From the NCBI RefSeq assembly GCF_032854445.1, contig NC_088300.1, positions 81,398,101 to 81,445,083 of the forward strand: 46,983 bases of DNA. Direction: 5' to 3'. Shown piece by piece: positions 28,201 to 40,200 of this stretch. Numbering within the stretch: the first letter of the stretch is position 1; every line of letters starts with the position of its first letter. The stretch comes from Liolophura sinensis. Taxonomy: Eukaryota; Mollusca; Polyplacophora; Chitonida; Chitonidae. The notes beneath the pieces are model-generated. The model searched no databases, was not told the origin of the DNA, and was given only the letters and a program-made list of their open reading frames with translations. The position numbers were made by a program, and so were the translations under genes.

Positions 28201-31200
28201 TGGTCAGGGATTAGTGCATTCCATCACCCCTCACTGTTTGTGGGGCCTTGATCAGGGAATAGTACATTTCACCACCCTCATTATTTGTGGAGTCATGGTC
28301 AAGGGATTTGTACATTCCACCACCCTCACTGTTTGTGGGCCTTGGTCAGGGGAACAGCACATTCCATCATTTGTCACATATGAGAAAGATTGTCAGTAAC
28401 TTGCCCAAAAGTGTGTGCTTTATCCCAGGCACCCTGGATTTCCTCCACCCACCAAACTTTCACGGAGACGTGACAATGAATTACTTATCAACCATACAAC
28501 CATTAACTCTGTTTCCTCTGGATTTAGAGCAGATATAGCTACCCATGTGTACCTTTGCAGGTTGTTCAGGTAAGTCTCCTCAGCATACACCCTCAGTCGG
28601 TGGTGCTCTCTTCTGGTCAGGTGATGAGCTCTCCAGGCTGACAGGGACTGGTCAAGCAGTCTACGGTTGGCTGTAAACCCAGGTATTCGTAGCATGAGTA
28701 TTACAACCCCAGATATTCACAGTATGACTATTACAAGCTCAAGTATTTGTAGCATAAGTATTACAGCCCCACGTATTCATAGCATGAGTCTTACAACCCC
28801 AGGTATTCGTAGCATGAGTATTACAAACCCAGGTATTTGCAGCATGAGTATTACGGTCCCAAGTATTCACAGCATGAGTATTACAACCCCAGGTATTCAA
28901 AGCATGAGTATTACAACCCCAGGAACATGTATTCACAGTATGAATATTACAACCCCAAGTATTCATAGAATGAGTATTATAACCCCACGTATTCGTAGCA
29001 TGAGCATTACCACCTCAGGTATTTGTAGCACGAGTATTAAAACCCCAGGTATTCATAGCATGAGTATTACAAAACTAGGAATTCATTTCATAAGTAATAC
29101 AACCCCATGTATTTGTAGCATGAGTATTACAAACACAAGTCTTCATAGCATGAGTATTACAGATCCAAGTATTCAGAGCATGAATATTGCAAAACCCAGG
29201 TATTCATAGCTTGAGTATTACAAACCCAGGTATTCGTAGCATGAGTATTACAACCCAAGGTAATTGTAGCATGAGCATTCAAACCCCGGTATTCCTGGCA
29301 GGAGTATTACGAACCCAAGTATTCATAACATGAAAATTACAGATCCAGGTATTCATAGCATGGGTATTACAAACCCAGGTATTCACAGCATGAGTATTAC
29401 AAACCCAAGTATTTATAGCATGGGTATCACAAACCCAGGTATTCATAGCATGAGTATTACAAACCCAAGTATTCACAGCACGGATATTACAGATCCAAGC
29501 ATTCATAGCATGAGTATTACAAACCCAGGTATTCCTAGCATGAGTATTACAACCCCAGGAATTCCTAGCATGAGTACACACATGGAAATAGATCTCTAAT
29601 TCACTATAATATATTTGTCATGTACGTGTATATTCAGTAATAAATATGTCCCTCCTGAAGACATACATATTAGCACATAACACCCTGGTCTCTGTCTGCT
29701 CCTTATCAGCACATCACAACCTGGTCTCTGTCCACTCCACATTAGCACATCACAGACTGCCCTCTGTCTGCTCCATATTAGTACATCACAACCTGCCCTC
29801 TGTCTGCTCCATATTAGCACATCATAACCTGGTCTCTGTCTGCTCCATATTAGCACATCATAACCTGCTCTCTGTCTACTCCATATTAGCATATCACAAC
29901 CTGGCATCTGTCTGCACCATATTAGCACATCATAACCTGGTCTCTGTCTGCTCCATATTAGTACATCATAACCTACTCTGTGTCTTCTCCATATTAGCAC
30001 ATCACAACCTGCCCTCTGTCTACTCCATATTAGCATATCACAACCTGGCGTCTGTCTGCATCATATTAGCACATCATAACCTGCCCTCTGTCTGCTCCAT
30101 TTTAGTACATCATAACCTGCTGTTTGCTCCATATTAGTACATCATAACCTGCTCTGTGTCTTCTCCATATTAGCACATCACACCCTGGTCTCTGCCTGCT
30201 CTATAACGGCACATCACAACCTGATCTCTGTCTGCTCCATATTAGCACATCACAGCCTGCTCTCTGTCTGCTCCATATTAGTACATCATAACCTGGTCTC
30301 TGTCTGCTCCATATTAGCACATCATAACCTGCTCTCTGTCTGTTCCATATTAGAACACCATTACCTGCTCTCTGTCTGCTCTCTGTCTGCCCCACATTAG
30401 CACATCACAACCCGCTCTCTCTCTGCTCCATATTAGCATATCATAACCTGCCCTATGTCTGCTCCATATTAGCATATCATAACCTGGTCTCTGTCTGCTC
30501 CATATTAGCACATCACAGCCTGCTCTCTGTTTGCCCCATATTAGCACATCATAATTTGCTCTCTGTCTGCTCCATATTAGAACACCATTACCTGCTCTCC
30601 GTCTGCTCTCTGTTTGCCCCATATTAGCACATCACAACCTGCTCTCTCTCTGCTCCATATTATCACATCACAACCTGCTCTCTGTCTGCTCCATGTTAGC
30701 ACATCATAACCTGGTCTCTGTCGGCTCCATATTAGCACATCACAGCCTGCTCTCTGTCTGCTCAATATTAGTACATCATAACCTGGTCTCTGTCTGCTCC
30801 ATATTAGCACATCATAATTTGCTCTCTGTCTGCTCCATATTTGAACACCATTACCTGCTCTCCGTCTGCTCTCTGTTTGCCCCATATTAGCACATCACAA
30901 CCTGCTCTCTCTCTGCTCCATATTATCACATCACAACCTGCCCTCTGTCTGCTCCACATTAGCACATCATAACCTGGTCTCTGTCGGCTCCATATTAGCA
31001 CATCACAGCCTGCTCTCTGTCTGCTCAATATTAGTACATCATAACCTGCCCTCTGTCTGCTCCATATTAGTGCATCATAACCTGCTCTCTGTCTGCTCCA
31101 TATTAGAACACCATTACCTGCTCTCGGTCTGCTCTCTGCACCATATTAGCACATCATAACCTGGTCTCTGCTCTATAAGGGCGCATCACAACCTGCTCTC

Positions 31201-34200
31201 TGTCTGCTCCACATTAGCACATCACAACCTGGTCTCTGTCTGCTCCATATTAGCACATCACAACCTGGTCTCTGTCTACTCCATATTAGCACATCATAAC
31301 CTGCTCTCTGTCTGTTCCATATTAGCACATCACAATCTGCCCTCTGTTTGCTCCATATTAGCCATCACAATCTGCCCTCTGTCTGCTCCATATTAACACA
31401 TCATAACCTGCTCTCTGTCTGCTCCATATTAGCACATCACAACCTGGTCTCTGTCTGCTCCATATAGCACATCATAACCTGCTCTCTGTCTGCTCCATAT
31501 TAGCACATCACAATCTGCCCTCTGTCTGCTCCATATTAGCCATCACAATCTGCCCTCTGTCTGCTCCATATTAGTACATCACAATCTGCCCTCTGTCTGC
31601 TCCATATAGCACATCATAACCTGCTCTCTGTCTGCTCCATATTAGCACATCACAACCTGGTCTCTGTCTGCTCCATATTAGCACATCATAACCTGCTCTC
31701 TGTCTGCTCCATATTAGCACATCACAATCTGCCCTCTGTCTGCTCCATATTAGCACATCACAATCTGCCATCTGTCTGCCCCATATTAGCACATCAAAAT
31801 CTGCTCAGAAAACCAGTCCTAACCACTCAGAACATCTGAACTGTGAAAACTGCCATTTTCGAATCATATCTATGATGGACTCTTTCCAATTTTAATATGA
31901 TCTTTCTTTTTATCACCGTTGCTTGTACATTCATTATTGAAAAAAAAAAAAAAAGAAAGAAAGAAAGGTGAACGTTACCATGGTGGTCTGCAGCAGCCAG
32001 TCTGGATTTCTTGTCCTTCCTCTGTCTGACATACCCTCTCCACTCCTGGAAAACATGTCGCCAAACTGTGTACCTGTCAGTACAAAGGGTGATATTCACA
32101 ATGACATGACCTGTCAGCATAAAGGCCGATATTCACAATGACGTGCAAATGTCAGTGTAAAGAGTGAGTGATATTCACAATGATGTGTACGTGTCAGTGT
32201 AAAAGTTGATATTTACAATGATGTGTACCTGTCAGTGTAAAAGTTGATATTTACAATGATGTGTACCTGTCAGTGTAAAAGTTGATATTTACAACGATGT
32301 ATACTTGTCAGTGTAAGGAGTGATATTCACAAAGATGTTTACTTGACAGTGTAAAGGCTGATATTCACAATGATATGTACCTGTCAGTTTAAAGGTTGAT
32401 ATTCACAATGTGACTTGTCAGTGTAAAGGTTGATATTTACAATTACAGAACTAATCTGTGATGACAGGTGTAATACAGAACTAACCTGTGCTGACAGGTG
32501 TAATACAGAACTAACCTGTGCCGACAGGTGTAATACAGAACTAACCTGTACTGACATTCAGCCCTTACTGTAAGACGCCACTCTCTCACATTTGTCCACC
32601 ATACCTCATACCAGGTAGTAAACACCTGTCGCACAAGCTTCTTGCTGTAATGGACTCTTCAAAAATGACAAAGGTAAAAATCAGTAATGACCGTTCACAC
32701 AAGTAGTGTTTAGTTATCAATACAGCAAACTGGGAATTCACCAATGTACATGTACCAACAACTTCATTCACACATGTAGTGTTTACCTTTCTATACAGCA
32801 GACTGGGAATTCACCAATGTACATGTACCAACAACTTCATTCACACGTGTAGTGTTTAGCTTTCAATACAGCAGCTCCGGCCATAAGTGGGAAGGTCTGC
32901 TAGCAACCACTCAGAACATGGATGGTCGTGGGTTTCCCCCGGCTCTGCCCGGTTTCCACCCACAATAATGGTGGTCGCCGTCGTATAAGTGAAATATTCT
33001 TGAGTACGGGGTAAAACACCAATCAAATAAATAAATCAATACAGCAAACTGGGAATTCACCAATGTACATGTACCAACAACTTCAAAATGTCAATCTTTA
33101 AAAAGAATTTTGTCAAAAAGAAAATGTGAGTCTTTACCTTGCCACATTAGGATTCAGTCTGCCATAAACTTTTCTGATCCAAATGTACAAATACTTTCTG
33201 CCAATATTTCTGAAATTAATGAAAAACACATGCATGATTTAATATCATAATATTATAACTTATAGATCTAACTTAAATGAACATAACTGGGTCTTTCATA
33301 CGTTTGAATTTAGGAAACATACAGCTGTATGCATTACATATCCCTGTATATGCTCAATTCTATGTAAATTGTTAAATTTTGTTAATTTTCAAATTTGTAT
33401 CCTGCTATATAAATTGTATGCTGATCAAGATTGAAAAAGTAATTTTGAATACACAGTGGCGCTCCATATGAGGCCTGATATTGGGTGTGATGATTTCAAG
33501 AAAATCACTAAATTTCAAAAACCAGATATTAGACACATGTGCATATATCTTCAAATATTTGCCACTTTGTTTTTAGTCTCCTTGGTCCAAGAGTTTTGAA
33601 AAACACAGAAAACTTGAATGAATTTCAGTTTAGTTTTAGAATTTTATGACAAAAGTTTTGAAATTATTATGCAGCAGCAGTCACAGTTTGAACACAGTTT
33701 TTGAATTTCCTTGAAAAAAACATATGGATATATGTCACTTTGCTTTCTTTATGTTAATGTGAAGAAAACATTAGGACTGTGGAATTAGTTTTCCATATTT
33801 TGATAATTAAAATGGCTAATAAGTTTTATGGGTGCTACATTAAAACATGTCCCCCATCACAATCAGTACGAAAGTGCAAACAACCGTGGTGGTGTGATTC
33901 AAGAGTCTATCGCTGATTTCAGAAGTGAATTTACCAATGTAAATATACCAAGTAGAAAACCTAAGTGAAATCAATCTCTGCTTTAACACCTTCAATTATT
34001 AGCTAATCTATCACAAACAACACGGTGTCCTGTTCAGTCAGCTCATTGGCATAAGAAGCAAATTAGAATTTACTGTAAATATTAGTTAAAAAATAAATAT
34101 TTATAACAGCACCTTGAATTGAAATGATTTGTTGTTTGCTACCGATCATTTAGAACATATGAAGTACGCTATCTGTAGATTTCATGACAAGATCTTCAGT

Positions 34201-37200
34201 GAAGTTTTAATAGTTATCATATATTCACTGATACTCCTACATGATGTTCTCTGCTTTCCTATTACTTCCCATAAGCAAATCTGACAGTGACAAATACACA
34301 GAAAAATGTATTTGACTCCCTTCAAAATCTAACAAGAGCGGCAAGATTTTGGAAGCAGGGGTAACAGATTATGGAAATGCCTGTTGCTTTGCATGTAAGC
34401 TGAATTACTTCAGTTGACACAAAATTGTACTCAACAGTTACTAACTGATGTCAGAATGTTATAACTCATTCTTCTTCATTCAACATGAATACTGCCGACG
34501 TGGCGTTAAGCCATAATCCTTCATTTATTCCTTCTACATCCGTCTTTCTTGCACATTTGTCTTGGTACGTACATGTACGACCCTATTTTTTCAAGGATGG
34601 TCCTATAATAGGAACACAGTAATTGTGAGAAAACCCATACGGGCATTCATATATATTACAGTACTACACAACAAACACCCCGTAATCCAGATTCACACAT
34701 AGGGTACATGTATGACAAACACAGTGATGGACTGAAATGATGCAAGAGTTCCATCAATCAGCACGACCTGTAGCACAGATTAACACATAGGGTACATGTA
34801 TGACACACACAGTGATGGACTGAAATGATGCAAGAGTTCCGTCTATTAGCATGACCAGTAACACCGATTAACACATAGGGTACATGTATGACAGACACGG
34901 TGACAGACTGAAATGATGCAAGAGTTCCGTCTATCAGCATGACCAGTAACACCGATTAACACATAGGGTACATGTATGACAGACACAGTGACAGACTGAA
35001 ATGATGCAAGAGTTCCGCCTATCAGCATGACCAATAACACCGATTAACACACAGGGTACATGTATGACAGAAACGGTGACAGACTGAAATGATGCAAGAG
35101 TTCCGTCTATCAGCATGACCAGTAACACAGATTAACACATAGGGTACATGTATGACAGACACGGTGACAGACTGAAATGATGCAAGAGTTCCGTCGATCA
35201 GCATGACCAGTAACACAGATTAACACATAGGGTACATGTATGACAGAAACGGTGACAGATTGAAATGATGCAAGAGTTTCGTCTATTAGCATGACCAGTA
35301 ACACCGATTAACACATAGGGTACATGTATGACAGACACAGTGACAGACTGAAATGATGCAAGAGTTCCGCCTATCAGCATGACCAGTAACACAGATTAAC
35401 ACACAGGGTACATGTATGACAGAAACGATGATGGACTGAAATGATGCAAGAGTTCCGTCTATCAGCATGACCAGTAACACCGATTAACACATAGGGTACA
35501 TGTATGACACACACAGTGATGGACTGAAATGATGCAAGAGTTCCGTCTATTAGCATGACCAGTAACACCGATTAACACACAGGGAACATGTATGACAGAA
35601 ACGGTGACAGACTGAAATGATGCAAGAGTTCCGTCTATCAGCATGACCAATAACACCGATTAACACAAAGGGAACATGTATGACAGAAACGGTGACAGAC
35701 TGAAATGATGCAAGAGTTCCGTCTATCAGCATGACCAGTAACACAGATTAACACATAGGGTACATGTATGACAGACACAGTGATGGACTGAAATGATGCA
35801 AGAGTTCCGTCTATCAGCATGACCAGTAACACAGATTAACACATAGGGTACATGTATGACAGAAACGGTGACAGATTGAAATGATGCAAGAGTTTCGTCT
35901 ATTAGCATGACCAGTAACACCAATTAACACATAGGGTACATGTATGACAGACACAGTGACAGACTGAAATGATGCAAGAGTTCCGTCTATCAGCATGACC
36001 AGTAACACTGATTAACACATAGGGTACATGTATGACAGACACAGTGAAATGAAGCAAGACTTCCATCAATCAGCATGACCACTCAGACTGTAAACTATTA
36101 TAAATTACATTCAATGAAACACGTTGATTACATCTATATTATGTGCTTTTCTGGTTGACTTCTTTTGTTTCAATTTATAATAATTTATATGGCATAGTTT
36201 CAAGCATGTAGCACCTGTCACAAGACCCGTAGCACCCATCACAAGACCTGTAGCACCCATCACGAGACCTGTAGCACCCGTCACAAGACCTGTAGCACCT
36301 GTCACAAGATCTGTAGCACCCGTCACAAGACCTATAGCATCCGTCACAAGACCTGTAGCACCGGTCACAAGACCTGTAGCACCCGTCACTAGACCTGTAG
36401 CACCCATCACAAGACCTGTAGCACTTGTCACTAGACCAGTAGCACCCATCACAAGACCTGCAGCACCCGTCACTAGACCTGTAGCACCTGTCACAAGACC
36501 TCTAACACTCGTCACGCTGATAGTTTTGATTCCACAGGGCCAATACTATATCTATATCTCAAAGACTGTATTGATTCATACACAGTATTCACTCAACTAA
36601 TATTCAACAGTGAAATTAAGGTTCAGTCTTACAAATCACGTCAACAGTGATTTCTCGACTGTAGCACCCGTCATACTATGCAAATTAGCCTCTACTATGA
36701 GTGGTTAAAGTCTCTTAATAATTTTGACTGTCTTGGTATATTCCCTAGGTTGCCTCACCGTGTTAAGAATGGCATTGCCCTTGCAGTTTGTAATTGTTTA
36801 TTTGACAACTGAATGAGAACAATCTGACTGTAGCACCCGTCAGTTGGCATTTACCATATATTGTTTAACTGACAGCCAAAAAATATTGAAAAATACAATA
36901 ATATGAGTAATATCAGAACCCTAGCTAGCGTTTTATCGAGTGGCGCTCCATCATGCCTCTCGAATCGTCCGCCATCCCTCTGTGAAACCGCAGTACCTAG
37001 TGCCATGCTTAAAAATGTCCTTTGTAAAGTATTTTTATCCATATTTTTAATTTTCTGTCGAATAAAACAACACTATGCACTATAATTCCATCAGCAAATG
37101 ATATCGTACATACGTGCAGTTATTTTTCGCCTCCAATTCCCAAGTTACTCCCAAATCGGAAACCCGTTAGTTAAGACATCTTGAGTGCCTGAGGCACGGG

Positions 37201-40200
37201 TTCGCAAATTCCGGAGTCAACTGGCTGCGCAGATGTCTGTGCAAACCCACAAATTTTGTGACCTTGCCAAGCCACTGCTTACTAAATCGTAAATTACACG
37301 TGTAGCGCCTAGAATGGCGATGCATTGAGTTGACACAGTAGCATGCTGAGTTCAGCTCGGCTATCTAGGAAGCGCAAGTCCATCCTAGAACAGTGTTTTG
37401 AAGGCAGAATGATTTCCCCACATAAAATTTCAGTTTAACCTCCAAAGGTAATATTTTAGCCAATATAATTGGCTCCGAAAACAGGTGTTTTCAGGTGAAA
37501 GTTTGTCAAATATGCCAGTGCACTGACTTCTGAGTCTCAGATTACCGTTAAACCTTACATGATTCTGATGTAGGAAATTCTTTTCAGTACAGCCACAGTG
37601 CATGACCCCTGATAAGCTGTTTGCTTTCTGTTAGGGGAATTTTTACTGCTTTAGAGGGATGGTGAACCCGATTTATTTCAAAAAGTAATTGATCCTGTTT
37701 CCTTTCAACTGAAGAAAGTTGAACACTGGAGAAAATAAATCCTGGAAGGCTTGAGTGATAATATATGAAAGATTTTGTTGTCACAGCAACTACTGAAATG
37801 GTGGACTTCATAAATCAGTTTCAATTAACATTTTATTTATCCTGTAAGATATTTGACTGACTGACTGATTGTTGTTTTACGCCAAACTCATGATTATTTC
37901 ACTCATATGGCGGTGGGTCAGTATTGTCAGGTGGGTGGAGATAATTCCCGGAAGAAACCGGGGAAAACCACCACTCACTGGCAAGTCACTGACAACTTCC
38001 CCACTTGTCTTACAACAGCCCCGTTTGCACAGTTCTACAAGCATCGGCATCCACCTTGCCACCAAACCCTATGAAATTAACCACTAAACTGCCTGTGGTG
38101 GAATGAGAAAATTCCCTGCCGTGGTGACCCCAGTCGAACCATGGTCGCTGGTATGGAAGTCCGGCACCATGGCCTGCGGGAGCAATTATGATCAGATGTC
38201 ATATCTATCGAATCGGGTACAGCAGCAAGCCTTGCGATTAAGGATCCCATTTGACTATGAGGATACAAAGCTTACAAAAATACAATATTTTAGGCCACTT
38301 AATTTATCCTGGTGTTAGATGTAAAACTACGCTTTTGACGCAATGAAAGCATTTTCGGCAATGCAAGTTTTCCCCCAGACGGCCTACTCATTTGGCTGGG
38401 ACGCTCTTCCCCCATGCCTTTACCAAATCTTAGCTAGGGGTCGGAGTATGGCACTTAAAATCCCTAGATCAGGCTAGTTTTAGGCATTACTTTCCCCAAC
38501 ACTCAGTAATCTCTGCCGAATTACATCATACAAGTCCAGCCTTTATAAGCTGTCACAACTTTTAATCCATTTAATTTAATCCAGAGTTAAAACAGCTGCA
38601 GGAGTGGCAACAAGCATATCGAATGTCTCTCGAAATGCGAATGGGTGCTTGGGGTTTAACTTCATACTTCATTTCATTCATATGACGATGAAGGAGTTCT
38701 TGAGTGCATGTAATTTGCCTCCTTGCTGCAGGACGGATTTCCACCGCTCTTTCATCTAGTGCTGCTTCACTGAAACAACTTACCAAAGACAGGTAAGCAG
38801 CCCTGCCTGAGCCATTATACTGATATGGGTCAACCAGTCATGGCACTATCACCTCAATGCTGAACTCCAAGCGTCCCCATGAAATGGTTTGCTGTTCTGC
38901 ACACAGCTGTAAGAACGGGTCATCCGAGAGCCCTGGACTTATTTTTTTCAAGTTTCCAGACGATTCGGCCCTCAAGGCAACGTGGATTTACGGCAAAAAA
39001 AGGAAGGGTTTTTGGACCCACCAAAAGCAGCCATACCTGCTCTAGCCATTTTACAGCTGAAAGCTACGAGATGAATAAAACTGAACTCGAAAGATTTCCA
39101 CAACGGCACTGCACACAGTGGTTATAAACTACTATTGGTCTGATTGAAAACTGATAGATAGCAAATCTCTGTACACTAACGCCATCGTCCACATCGTACA
39201 TGCAGTTATATTGTACACGACTATAGGTTCCTATATGCATAGGCTGTTCAGAATGCCGACAATAACATGTCTAACAGTAGTTATCATGGCATATTGGTAT
39301 GAATTGGAACAGAATGATATGTATTGTGAAGCGTATAGAAGGAAAGAATAGTACAATAGTACAAAAAGATTAAATCTTAAGATAAACACATTACATGTAT
39401 AGTGTAACACAGGGTTCAACTACATATAGCTTCCCTGTCAGTATTGTCAGTACTGGTGGAAATGCCTTGACAAAGATCAAAATCAGCGTCCAAAAACTCG
39501 GAATCAGGATGTCTCTTTCCAGTCGACTTGGGTTGGCCACCTATGACATCACCTGCTAAGCCACACTGGGTGGCCAGTAGAAGGCAGGAGATCGGCTAGG
39601 GTAGTAGATCTATTGTTTTTGGTGCATGTAGTCATTATTAAGTTCACAGAAGCCCTCCCACTAATCTGCCCGTTTAAACAGTTCATAATCTGCATAATTA
39701 GGACCTAAAGTTAAAGTTGGACACTAATCCTTCAAACTTTATTGCCAAACCTGTGACATTTGCCCACAGACACTGATAGAGTAACTGCCTTGGTAAGTAA
39801 AAAATATCACAGTATCCTTCGCTGCGCCGGAACTATTCCAACCATCAAGTGAAATGAGAGCAACCTGAATAAATATGGTTGAAATAAATACCCAAGAAAT
39901 GGAATTTTATCAAGATGGCTAGCATTTTGTCTGTAGATTCACTGTACATACAATATTAAATACCCTAATTTAAAGTTTGGAAGGGAAAGGGCTTGTTTTA
40001 CAAGGCAGTTCCATAGATTGATGCCTCTTTGGTGTAAAACTCTGTCATGTAATTTGTCCTTGCTTTAGGGAGATAGATGTCAGGTTGTATTGATCTGAGA
40101 ACAACAAGTTGCAGATGTTTGTTTAGAGTTAAACAGAAAAATATTATTTAATGTTTTGTACAAGAAGAATCTCTTCCTGTCTTCTGTCATAGAATCCTTA

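Noticed and set aside
21925-28400. Dozens of plus-strand open frames of 60-149 codons (HHPHCLWGL-type repeats)
   Set aside because: Products of a 47-48 bp minisatellite read in shifting frames; stops fall wherever the G-run length changes. No independent coding evidence.
28667-30137. Plus-strand repeat proteins of 163-180 codons (SMSITNPGIH; HHNLVSVCSILA)
   Set aside because: 30- and 36-bp periods keep all frames open on both strands. They lie in introns 4 and 5 antisense to a well-supported gene.
32546-32644. Alternative donor ACA|GTAAGG inside exon 3
   Set aside because: It would end the exon in phase 0, whereas exon 4 needs two leftover bases. It would also drop the conserved end of the repeat. 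It might still be used as a minor isoform.
34758-36008. Fifteen staggered 64-residue minus-strand frames
   Set aside because: One ATG and one stop per 88-bp unit read across ~2 units; purely periodic.
36851-37085. Short overlapping frames on both strands and an ATGGCGGACG start
   Set aside because: The ATG frame stops after 16 codons without a donor. The longer minus frame ends in hydrophobic low-complexity sequence. No domain recognised.
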